Positions 1 through 8,400 of a stretch of 64,000 nt of DNA are shown here, piece by piece (within the stretch, counting starts at the first letter, position 1; every line of letters starts with the position of its first letter). This DNA is from Methanobacterium paludis (lineage in GTDB: Archaea > Methanobacteriota > Methanobacteria > Methanobacteriales > Methanobacteriaceae), in assembly GCF_000214725.1 (NCBI RefSeq), contig NC_015574.1:1314001-1378000 (forward strand), in the 5' to 3' direction. The notes under the pieces are model-generated. The model was not told the DNA's origin. It searched no databases and saw nothing but the letters and a program-made list of their open reading frames with translations. The translations under genes and the position numbers were made by a program.

Positions 1-229
1 CTTTGAACTTATCATACCTTTTCTGGAATGCATAGAATTCCGTTGTGCATACCGGTGTGAAATCAGCAGGATGGCTAAAAAATACAAACCATTTACCATT
101 AAATACCTTTGGAAGCTTCATCATACCTTGCGTTGTTTGAACCTTCATTTTAGGGAATTTATCCCCTATAAGGGGCATTCCTCTACCTTCTTTCTTCATG
201 CATTTTACTTCGTATACTTTTTCTCCCAT
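1..229 (-). CDS. Peroxiredoxin (Prx6/TSA-like), 3-prime part outside the window
   Basis: Reduces hydrogen peroxide and organic peroxides in the cytoplasm. The 76 visible N-terminal residues contain MPLIGDKFPKMKVQTT, then GKWFVFFSHPADFTPVCTTEF. The segment HPADFTPVCTTEF is the peroxidatic active site of peroxiredoxins, with the P-x3-T-x2-C arrangement and the peroxidatic Cys in VCTTEF. The start at 229 is set by a GGAGG ribosome site about 7 nt upstream; an internal Met at MKKEGRG or MPLIGD is possible but lacks this spacing. The gene runs off the left edge. It lies with ferritin and two rubredoxins on the same strand, which fits an oxygen-defence cluster. Family assignment is firm; the C-terminal resolving cysteine cannot be seen. 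Confidence 0.93.
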   Translation of the reverse strand, partial: MGEKVYEVKCMKKEGRGMPLIGDKFPKMKVQTTQGMMKLPKVFNGKWFVFFSHPADFTPVCTTEFYAFQKRYDKFK

Positions 230-533
230 AACAGATCCTCCGTAGATAATCCGGTTACTCTTGTGTTTAATATAATAATGTTCATCTGTATTATTTATTT
301 CGATTTTAACCCCATCAAACTCCCCTTGTTATTAATACTTAATAAAAATTGGAGAAATACGATGTAAGATCATTAAATTTCCATTAATTTATCAAAAACA
401 TTATAAACAATATTATAAACAATTTTGAAAATTTATTAGAAAACATCTAAAAATTAAAAGAAATAAAAGAAATATTCAATTTAAAAAAGAATTGAAGATA
501 TAACAAATAAATAAAAATAGAAAATAAATCAAA
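230..533. other. AT-rich spacer between ferritin and peroxiredoxin genes
   Basis: No supported gene. An open frame on the plus strand (71-367) is antisense to the peroxiredoxin and has no family resemblance. Repeated ATTATAAACAAT-like words near 400-420 may belong to the peroxiredoxin promoter. Confidence 0.6.
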
Positions 534-1043
534 TCATTTTGTCTGTGTTGGTGGAGTAAAAACCCTTTTTGCAAGTTCACTGTCGAGCATGAACATTCCA
601 CCGGGAGCATCACCCATTAATTTAATTTTTTGAAGCACTCCGCTTGATGACTCCTCTTCTTCCACCTGTTCTGCAACGTACCATTGCAAGAAATTGTTGG
701 TGGCATGGTCTGAGAGGGCCACGGCAAGGTTAACGAGCTGGTTTATGAGGTCTGTTACCATTTTTTCGTGTTCGTATACGTGTTCAAAGACTGCCAGTAT
801 AGAATCCCAATCATGTGGTGGCGCATTTATCTGAGTTAAGGTAACCTTTCCACCCCTTTGTGCTATGTAATCGTAGAATTTCGTTGCATGGGCAAGCTCT
901 TCTTGAACCTGGACTCTCATCCAGTTAGCAAAGCCCTTTAGATCCTTTGAATCAAAGTATGCTTCCATAGAAAGGTAGAGATATGCGGAATAAAGTTCAG
1001 CATTGAGTTGGCTATTTAAAGCATCCTGCATTTTTTCATCCAT
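534..1043 (-). CDS. ftnA: Ferritin, non-haem iron storage protein
   Basis: Oxidises Fe(II) at a di-iron ferroxidase centre and stores it in a 24-mer shell. The 169-residue length is typical for prokaryotic ferritin. Ligand segments are visible: NAELYSAYLYLSMEAYF (helix A), QEELAHATKFYDY (the E-x2-H motif of helix B) and EQVEEEE (helix D region). The start at 1043 has a GGAGGT ribosome site about 7 nt upstream. Two rubredoxin genes lie just upstream on the same strand and a peroxiredoxin downstream. This matches the iron and oxygen-detoxification cluster known from Methanothermobacter, where rubredoxins feed electrons to peroxide- or oxygen-reducing partners. Confidence 0.95.
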   Translation of the reverse strand: MDEKMQDALNSQLNAELYSAYLYLSMEAYFDSKDLKGFANWMRVQVQEELAHATKFYDYIAQRGGKVTLTQINAPPHDWDSILAVFEHVYEHEKMVTDLINQLVNLAVALSDHATNNFLQWYVAEQVEEEESSSGVLQKIKLMGDAPGGMFMLDSELAKRVFTPPTQTK

Positions 1044-1144
1044 TAATTATACCTCCTTTAAAGACATTTAAAGAATTTAATCTTCTTAAAACCTTAAAAT
1101 CTTAAAAAAATATTAATTTTAAAAAATCAATCATATTTTAGGTA

Positions 1145-1306
1145 TTAATCTAACTCTTCAAATTTATCTTTTCCTACTCCACATAAAGGACAGCACCAAT
1201 CATCCGGCAGTTTCTCAAAGGGTGTACCAGCTTCAATTCCAGAATTTGGGTCGCCCTCGTCAGGGTCATAGACGTATCCGCATACTGTGCATATAAACTT
1301 TTTCAT
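1145..1306 (-). CDS. Rubredoxin (first copy)
   Basis: A small one-electron carrier with an Fe(Cys)4 site. The 53-residue reading begins MKKFICTVCGYVYDP and has both C-x2-C knuckles, CTVCGY and CPLCGV, with the family GxxYDPxxGDP and LPDDWCCP segments. It falls below usual ORF-length cut-offs. AGGAGGAC precedes the ATG with good spacing. It lies 15 nt downstream of a second rubredoxin and upstream of ferritin, so the three genes are probably one transcript. Likely partners are oxygen- or peroxide-reducing proteins, but none of the classic ones (rubrerythrin, FprA) is visible here. Confidence 0.95.
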   Translation of the reverse strand: MKKFICTVCGYVYDPDEGDPNSGIEAGTPFEKLPDDWCCPLCGVGKDKFEELD

Positions 1307-1321
1307 ATTAGTCCTCCTGGT

Positions 1322-1489
1322 TTAGTTTACAGAAATGAACCTATTTATACCAGCACCACACTGGGGACAATGCCAATCCTCAGGCAGTTCTTCAAAAGAA
1401 GTACCTGGTTTTGTTTCTCTTCTGGGTTCGCCCACTTCAGGGTCATAGATGTATCCGCAGACCTTGCACTTATACCTTTTCATCTTCAT
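1322..1489 (-). CDS. Rubredoxin (second copy)
   Basis: A second Fe(Cys)4 electron carrier, with C-x2-C knuckles CKVCGYIYDP and CPQCGA around LPEDWHCP. The two copies differ in charge (this one carries GEPRRETKPG where the other has GDPNSGIEAG), so they may serve different partners. Two in-frame ATGs compete, at 1489 (MKMKRYKC) and 1483 (MKRYKC). I chose 1489 because a GGGGC element lies about 7 nt before it. This is the first gene of the rubredoxin-rubredoxin-ferritin run. The function is certain; the exact start is less so. Confidence 0.93.
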   Translation of the reverse strand: MKMKRYKCKVCGYIYDPEVGEPRRETKPGTSFEELPEDWHCPQCGAGINRFISVN

Positions 1490-1779
1490 TCAGTTAGCCC
1501 CGCTTAATTTGTAGAACAATTTTTAAATAATTTTTTTTGAAACAAATTCCTATTTTTAGAATTACAGGTCTTGTCCTATAATAACTTAGTACGTTTAATT
1601 TAATATTTTTTTGTTTTTAAAAGGATGAAATCACTTTTTTTTTGTTTTATTCAAAAAAACGATCAGAGTTTATTAGTTAGGAACTATTTTAAAAAAAATG
1701 ATTTTAAAGAATGAAAATATAATGAAGAACTGTTTTAATGTCAATTATAGAAAAATAAAAGAATTAAAAGTAATAATGG

Positions 1780-2211
1780 TTAGTGCACCAATTCCCATGG
1801 TTCTACATCACCTTCAACAACCTTAAAAATAGGATTAATCAATGGAATATCTAAATTTTCAAGCTCCAGGTATCTTACGTGATCCCTAACATCTAATTTT
1901 CTTTTAAGATGTTCAAGTTCGTATAAGATCTGTCCACGGGTTACTTCAATCTTGTAATTTGTAAATTTGTCCCCAATTTTACCCCTATTAAATTTATAAC
2001 CCCTTAATTGTGATTCTTTGTAGACATTCAGGAGATAGGTATCGATAGCAACTACGGGATCTGGCTGGTTTTTGAACCTTTCAAGCTGAGGGTGATTCCT
2101 GTAACCACGGGTTTCACCTTTAAGTACGGTTCTTGCAAGCAATCCCTCTCTCCAGAGGGCAACAAGACCTTTACAATCAAGGTACTTTGGATGAAGACTC
2201 CACAACCTCAT
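1780..2211 (-). CDS. Pyrimidine dimer DNA glycosylase-like protein (T4 endonuclease V family)
   Basis: The 143-residue protein starts MRLWSLHPKYLDCKGLVALWREGLLA and continues with GYRNHPQLERFK, the signature of the Pyr_excise family (PF03013). The T4 enzyme of this family removes UV-induced pyrimidine dimers using its N-terminal amine and a glutamate. The archaeal branch differs in keeping an Arg after Met, and its activity is not established to my knowledge, so dimer repair is inferred from the family. CGGAGA lies about 8 nt before the ATG at 2211. It stands alone, about 290 nt from the rubredoxins, on the same strand as its neighbours. Confidence 0.75.
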   Translation of the reverse strand: MRLWSLHPKYLDCKGLVALWREGLLARTVLKGETRGYRNHPQLERFKNQPDPVVAIDTYLLNVYKESQLRGYKFNRGKIGDKFTNYKIEVTRGQILYELEHLKRKLDVRDHVRYLELENLDIPLINPIFKVVEGDVEPWELVH

Positions 2212-2311
2212 AAAAATCTCCGTTTACCATTTAATAGCTTTACAAATAAAAAAAATTAAGGAAAATTAAAAAAAATTATAGTATGTTTATAAATCAAAGA
2301 ACCCCCTAAAC

Positions 2312-2713
2312 TTAAGATTTTTTCAAAAGTAATACAGGGACTTTAACTGTTTTTAATGTACTTTCAGCCACGCTTCCCATGATCAATTTCTCAAGACCCG
2401 TTTTTCCATGGGTACCGATGACAATAATGTCCGCTCCAACTTTTTCAGCTATTTTTTTCATGTCCCGAGTAGGATTTCCCACTAAGAGAACCTCATCAAC
2501 CTTCACACTATTTTTTTCCCCTTTTTCTTGTACCTTCTTTAGTATGGATTTTCCTTCCTCTTCGAGAACTTCAAATGGGTATATGAGTTTATCATCGATT
2601 ATATGAACTGCCACAACCTTTGAATCAAATTTTTTTGCCATTTCAATTGCAACATCTTCTGCTTTTGATGCAAATTCTGAGCCGTCAGTTGGAACCATTA
2701 TATTTTTAAACAT
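2312..2713 (-). CDS. Universal stress protein, UspA family
   Basis: A small cytoplasmic alpha/beta protein of 133 residues, usually dimeric. It opens with FKNIMVPTDGSEFA, the family start with the nucleotide-contacting Asp. Near the C-terminus GTHGKTGLEKLIMGSVAES fits the G-x2-G-x9-G-(S/T) ATP-binding signature, so this is probably an ATP-binding subtype. It ends with the typical dimer strand VPVLLLKK. The next gene upstream is the FMN-binding protein, about 150 nt away, so a shared transcript is possible. The target process is unknown. Confidence 0.92.
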   Translation of the reverse strand: MFKNIMVPTDGSEFASKAEDVAIEMAKKFDSKVVAVHIIDDKLIYPFEVLEEEGKSILKKVQEKGEKNSVKVDEVLLVGNPTRDMKKIAEKVGADIIVIGTHGKTGLEKLIMGSVAESTLKTVKVPVLLLKKS

Positions 2714-2864
2714 TTAATCACCGTTTAGAATTTATTTATTTAATTAAGTCATTATTAACATTTTATTAAAAATACTAAGTTTCCTTAGTTTTTAAGTTTC
2801 CTTAGTTTAGCCAGGGATAGGATTATCCTGAATTTCATTCAAATCCAAACCATTAACTTCCTTA

Positions 2865-3416
2865 TCATTCAACTTTCCTTAAATGATCACCGACAACGAA
2901 GTTTACACCACCCAGATGCAGAACAGGTTTTACATTTTCCACATCAAGAAGACCATCCTTTAAAGCTTTAGAATCTGTGTCAACATACACAACTTCACCA
3001 ACTACAAGTTTATGATCCCCCAGTTCTATGATCTCGTGTACTTTACACTCAATATGGGCAATACATTCCCCTATTTTAGGAGGTGAAACTTTTGAAGATT
3101 TTATCTGGGTTAAATCTGCTTTTTCTATCTCGCTTACACCGTAAGGAAATTTTTCTCCCGTAATCCATAATTTCTCAAGAATTGCCTCGTTTGGTATGTT
3201 CACAACAAATTCGCCTGTTTCTTCTACGTTTTTATAGGTGTGGTGGCTTGGTACCGATGCAAATGCAACAAGCGGAGGTTTTGTGGAAACGGGCATTGTA
3301 AAAGAAAATGGAGCCGCATTCACTTCACCTTTAAAGTTCATTGTTGTCACTATTATGGCCGGCCTGGGGGCTAGTACCCTGTAGGCGTTTTCAACTTCCA
3401 AAGATTTAAAATCCAT
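2865..3416 (-). CDS. FMN-binding flavin reductase-like protein (flavoredoxin family)
   Basis: A 183-residue split-barrel flavoprotein. It shows the family segments RPAIIVTTMNFKGEVNAAPFSFTMPVS, which bind the FMN phosphate, and VNIPNEAILEKLW. From memory the Methanothermobacter orthologue is MTH152, whose structure contains FMN. The start codon directly follows the TAA of atwA with no gap, so translation is probably coupled to that gene. Such proteins reduce free flavin or pass electrons to partners; coupling to atwA suggests, but does not prove, a link to low-potential activation of methyl-CoM reductase. Confidence 0.88.
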   Translation of the reverse strand: MDFKSLEVENAYRVLAPRPAIIVTTMNFKGEVNAAPFSFTMPVSTKPPLVAFASVPSHHTYKNVEETGEFVVNIPNEAILEKLWITGEKFPYGVSEIEKADLTQIKSSKVSPPKIGECIAHIECKVHEIIELGDHKLVVGEVVYVDTDSKALKDGLLDVENVKPVLHLGGVNFVVGDHLRKVE

Positions 3417-5150
3417 TTAAACACCTGCCATCTGTTTTTTAAGATCATCAAAATCTTTGAGGTAATCTGCATGACACCTTTCTATGAATGTATCGCAGAG
3501 TTTGTGGGGATTTCCATCCATGACAAGATTTCCATCTTCCATCATAATTGCTCTGGTTGTAACTTCTTCAATGAAGTCAACATGATGACTCACCATCAAT
3601 ATGGTTGTGTTAAATTTTTTGTTTATCTTTTTAAGTGAATTTGAAACTATTCGGAGGGTTATGGGGTCCAGATCTCCAAATGGTTCATCCAGTACCAAAA
3701 GTTCAGGCTGTGATGCTAAAACCAGAGCAAGTGTGGCTCTAACTTTCTGTCCCCCTGATAGTTCATAGGATCTTCTATCAAGAATTTTCATAGGTAAATC
3801 CAGGGCTTCAAAAATTGGTTCCGCGTATTTTTTAACCTCTGTATCTGGGAAACTTGGGAACAGTTCTTTAAGGATATCTGAGGAGAGACCTATTTTTTCA
3901 AGCTGATGTTTTGCTTCGGTTTCAGGGAGGTCTGTAAGCTGGTATAATATGTCCAGAACTTTCTCACTTATTCCCAGTTCTTCAGCTTTCTTTTTAGCTT
4001 CTCCAACCACATTTTCTCCTTTAATACCAAGTCTTGAGGCTATCTGACTTCTGATGGTTGCATGGTGTACAAGGGAAAATTCCTGGTGCATGAATCCCAT
4101 TTTACGCCTTACATCCATCCTCATGATTCCAGGCTGGTGCATGTCAACCCATTCATCGTTCAATTTGAAATAAACATTTCCTGCATCAGGAAAATCAATA
4201 CCTGCAATCATTCTAAGTAAAACAGTTTTTCCAGCACCACTAGGGCCCATAAGGGATATTATCTCACCTTTTTTGACGTCAAAATTAATATTTTCAACTT
4301 CAAGAACATTTCCCCCCTTAATAAGGAAGAATTTCTTCTCTAAATCCTTTACTTCTATTACAGGTTCGCCCACATCTGCTGGATCTCGGGAAGGTTCGGG
4401 TAAATCCATTCCTTTGACAAATTTTTGAATTATATCATCAGGAGAACCTTCATCAACTATGTTTCCATCTTCCATAAGCATGACACGTTCTGAAAGATAT
4501 TTGTGAACTTCTGGAAGATGAGATACCACGATAACTGTGACTCCCAGTTTTTCGTTGATGTTTTTTATGGCATCGAGTATTTCCTGTTTGGTTCTTGGAC
4601 ACGACATTGTTGCAGGTTCATCAAGAAGCATTACTTCAGGTTTTTTTGCAAGCTGCCTTGCCATTATCAGTCTCTGTTTTTCTCCACCGCTTAAAACCGG
4701 GGCAAAATGATACGCTTTGTGGCCAAGGCCCACAACATTAAGTATTTCCAATGCTTCACTCTCAAATTCATCAAAAGCAAATTCAAAGTCAGTTTGTGCT
4801 TCATCACCATATTTGGCACCGTATAATTTTCTTATAACGTTTTGTATGGCTGTTTCAGGCCACAAACCAAAGGACCTCTGGAGGTGTATCGCAGTTGCAT
4901 GGCGGAGTTTTCTGGAATAGTAAGGCGTTGAATCGTATGAAACCTTCACACCATCCATAATTATATCCCCACTATCAAAAGATTCTGCACCCCTTAAAAT
5001 TCGCAACAATGTAGTCTTTCCAGACCCGCTCATCCCAATAATCCCAACGATCTCTCCCTTTTCAACATTAAAATTTATATCATCCAAAGCCTTGATCTCT
5101 GCACCATCTTTCATTTTATAAGTCTTAGACACATTTTGAACACTTATCAT
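3417..5150 (-). CDS. atwA: Methyl-coenzyme M reductase activation component A2, double ABC ATPase
   Basis: A soluble ATPase that, with the A3a complex, supports ATP-dependent reductive activation of the nickel F430 of methyl-CoM reductase. The 577-residue protein has two ABC domains without membrane parts. Domain 1 has Walker A GMSGSGKTTLLR (about residues 39-50), signature LSGGEKQR and Walker B VMLLDEPAT. Domain 2 has GPSGAGKTVLLR, LSGGQKVRATLALVLA and LLVLDEPFGDLD. An insert between Walker A and signature in domain 2 (KLGISEKVLDIL region) is usual for this family. Its stop codon abuts the flavoprotein start. Methanogens often carry more than one A2 paralogue, so this may not be the main copy. 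Confidence 0.92.
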   Translation of the reverse strand: MISVQNVSKTYKMKDGAEIKALDDINFNVEKGEIVGIIGMSGSGKTTLLRILRGAESFDSGDIIMDGVKVSYDSTPYYSRKLRHATAIHLQRSFGLWPETAIQNVIRKLYGAKYGDEAQTDFEFAFDEFESEALEILNVVGLGHKAYHFAPVLSGGEKQRLIMARQLAKKPEVMLLDEPATMSCPRTKQEILDAIKNINEKLGVTVIVVSHLPEVHKYLSERVMLMEDGNIVDEGSPDDIIQKFVKGMDLPEPSRDPADVGEPVIEVKDLEKKFFLIKGGNVLEVENINFDVKKGEIISLMGPSGAGKTVLLRMIAGIDFPDAGNVYFKLNDEWVDMHQPGIMRMDVRRKMGFMHQEFSLVHHATIRSQIASRLGIKGENVVGEAKKKAEELGISEKVLDILYQLTDLPETEAKHQLEKIGLSSDILKELFPSFPDTEVKKYAEPIFEALDLPMKILDRRSYELSGGQKVRATLALVLASQPELLVLDEPFGDLDPITLRIVSNSLKKINKKFNTTILMVSHHVDFIEEVTTRAIMMEDGNLVMDGNPHKLCDTFIERCHADYLKDFDDLKKQMAGV

Positions 5151-5473
5151 TGAGTACCACCGTTGATCTTAAAAATATAAAGCTTTATTATCTTGATTTG
5201 TGTTTAATGAATTACTCTGATCTTTCATAATATTTTGCTAATCATTTAATAGATTTTCTATGTCAAGGTTAATAAAATATGTTTTTCATGGAATTCATAA
5301 TGATAAACAGCGGTGCATAAAATTTTAAAATGAATTTTTAACGCTTTAAATATTCTAAATTAAAAATTTAGTCCATAAAACTTATTTTTTTAAAGTTTAA
5401 CATGAAAAATGAGTTCAAATATTAGATAAAATATAGTTAACATAAAAAAAATAAAAAAAGGGGAAAATTGGGT
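5151..5473. other. Spacer between atwA promoter and adhesin 3-prime end
   Basis: No coding signal. It contains the atwA upstream region and, at its right end, the T-rich terminator of the adhesin gene. Confidence 0.6.
5443..5461 (-). terminator. T-rich terminator after the adhesin gene
   Basis: Read on the minus strand this gives T7, then A, then T8 within about 15 nt of the adhesin stop codon. Runs of T are the usual archaeal intrinsic termination signal. No strong stem accompanies it. Confidence 0.5.
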
Positions 5474-8400
5474 TTATTTTTTACGTGGTGTTAATATTCC
5501 GCCAAGAACAGCTAGAATTGCTAGTATTAATCCTGTTATTGGCACGCCCGTAGTTTGCATGGCTATTCCTGTTTGTGTTGCTGCGTTCACGATGTTTGTG
5601 GATTTATTTCCTGTGATGTTTCCTGTTGAAACACCACCCTCATTACCACCGTTACCCTCATTACCACCATTACCACCGTTACCCTCATTACCACCATTAC
5701 CACCATGGTTTTGTGGTTTTACCTTGATGGTTATTGTTGTTGAGTTATTGTTCTGGTTGTATTCGTTTTGAGCTATTTTGGCAATGTTAGTCACAGTTGT
5801 TCCTGCTAATGAAGCTTTAGGTGTAACAAATAGTTTTAATGTTGCACTGGTACCGTTAGCAAGGGTTCCAACGTCCCATACTCCAGTAACGCTGTTGTAG
5901 GTACCCTGACTTGCTGTGTAACTGTTAAAGATCAAACCAGCAGGTATAACATCAGTCACCTGAACACCCGTAGCTGTATCCGGACCATTATTCGTTACTG
6001 TTACGGTGTAATTGAACTGCTGCCCAACATTAGGATTAGTATTGCTTGTGGTTTTGGTTAACTTTACATTGGCCTCAGGCACATGTACGGTTGCATTGAC
6101 TGTTTGACCTGTGTTTACTAGTGTTGCATTATTAGTCACATTTGTTCCAGCTAATAAAGCTGTAGGTGTAACAAATAGTTTTAATGTTGCACTAGCACCA
6201 CTAGCCAAAGTTCCAACATCCCATAATCCAGTAACACTGTTATAGGTACCCTGACTTGCTGTGTAACTGTTAAAGGTTAAACCAGCAGGTATAACATCAG
6301 TCACATGAACACCATTAACAGTACTTGAACCATTATTCGTTACTGTTACGGTGTAATTGAACTGTTGACCTACATTAGGTGCATTGTTGCTTGCGGTTTT
6401 GTTTAACGTTACATTAGGCACATGAGGCACAACTACAGTTACACTGACTATTTGACCAAGTGATGTTGCGGTGTTAATTACACTTGTACCAGCTACAGAA
6501 GCTGTAGGAGTAACAAAAAGCAATAATGTTGCACTGGCACCACTATCTAAAGTTCCAACATCCCATATTCCAGTAACACTGTTGTAGGTACCCTGAGTTG
6601 CTGTGTAACTGTTAAAGGTTAAACCAGCAGGTATAACATCAGTCACCTGAACACCCGTAGCACTACCTGAACCATTGTTAGTCGCGATTACAGTATAACT
6701 GAACTGCTGACCCACATTAGGTACAAGATTACTGGTGATTTTAGTCAAAGTTACATTAGACACAGGAGCCGTAGGCACAACTACAGTTGCAGTGACTATT
6801 TGACCCAACGTTGTTGCGGTGTTAATTACACTTGTACCGGCTGCAGAAGCCGTAGGTGTAACAAACAATTGTAACACTGCACTGGCACCACTGGCAAGGG
6901 TTCCAACATCCCATATTCCAGTAACACTGTTGTAGGTACCCTGAGTTGCTGTATAACTGTTAAAGGTTAAACCAGCAGGTATAACATCAGTCACCTGAAC
7001 AGCAGTAGCACTACCTGAACCATTGTTAGTCGCAGTTACGGTATAACTGAACTGCTGACCCACATTAGGTACAAGATTACTGGCAGTTTTGGTTAATGTA
7101 ACATTAGACACAGGAGCCGTAGGCACAGCTACAGTTGCGCTAGCTATCTGACCGGGTGTTGTTGCGGTGTTAATTACACTTGTACCAGCTACAGAAGCTG
7201 TAGGAGTAACAAACAATTGTAACACTGCACTGGCACCACTAGCAAGGGTTCCAACATCCCATATTCCAGTAACACTATTGTAGGTACCCTGACTTGCCGT
7301 GTAACTGTTAAATGTCAAACCAGCAGGTATAACATCAGTCACCTGAACACCAGTAGCAGCACCTGAACCATTGTTAGTCGCAGTTACGGTATAACTGAAC
7401 TGCTGACCCACATTAGGTACAAGATTACTGGCAGTTTTGGTTAATGTAACATTAGACACAACTGTGGGCACAGCTACAGTTGCACTGGCTGTTTGACCCG
7501 GTATTGTTGCATTGTTAACTACGGTTGTACCAGCTACAGAAGCAGTAGGTGTAACAAAGAGCAGTAATGTTGCACTGGTACCATTAACAAGGGTTCCAAC
7601 ATCCCATATTCCAGTAACACTATTGTAGGTACCCTGACTTGCCGTGTAACTGTTAAAGGTTAAACCAGCAGGTATAACATCAGTCACCTGAACACCAGGA
7701 GCATCGGCTGCACCACTGTTAGTTGCGATTATGGTGTAATAAAACTGCTGACCTACATTAGGTAAGCTATTACTGGCGGTTTTGGTTAATGTTACATTAG
7801 AGACAGGAGCCGTAGGCACAAATACAGTTGCATTACCTGTTTGGTTTGTGTTTATTAGTGTTGCAATTTTAGTCACGTTTGTTCCGGCTACAGAAGCCGT
7901 AGGTGTAACAAACAATTGTAACACTGCACTGGCACCACTAGCAAGGGTTCCAACATTCCATATTTCAGTAGCATGGTTGTAGGTACCCTGACTTGCTGTG
8001 TAACCATTAAATGTTAAACCTGTAGGTATACCATCAGTCACCTGAACATCGGTAGCGTTGTCTGGACCATTATTAGTCACGGTTATGGTGTAACTGAACT
8101 GTTGACCCACATTAGGTGAGCTATTACTGGCAGTAACGACCATATTCATAGTGTAATTCAAAAAGTTTGATGTGTCCACTGTTCCAACTACATCTCCAGG
8201 CGCTGGGCCAGTGACAAATCCCCACCAATTACGTCTAGCATCTACTGTTCCAGTATTATTTATGAAACTTACGGTTATTACGTTTCCGCTTTGGGTTGCT
8301 ACTACATTATTGACGATGTCTCTACCTGTTGTTGCGTGGTTGTCCACAAGTGCATTGTCGGTTACTGTTGCTGTAGCGGCATTGTTTAATGTGGTACGTG

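Noticed and set aside
71..367. 98-residue open frame on the plus strand at the left edge
   Set aside because: It is antisense to a clear peroxiredoxin and rich in Phe and Tyr without family resemblance.
5780..8150. Regular repeats that might suggest a CRISPR array
   Set aside because: The period of about 345 bp and continuous coding show protein-domain repeats.
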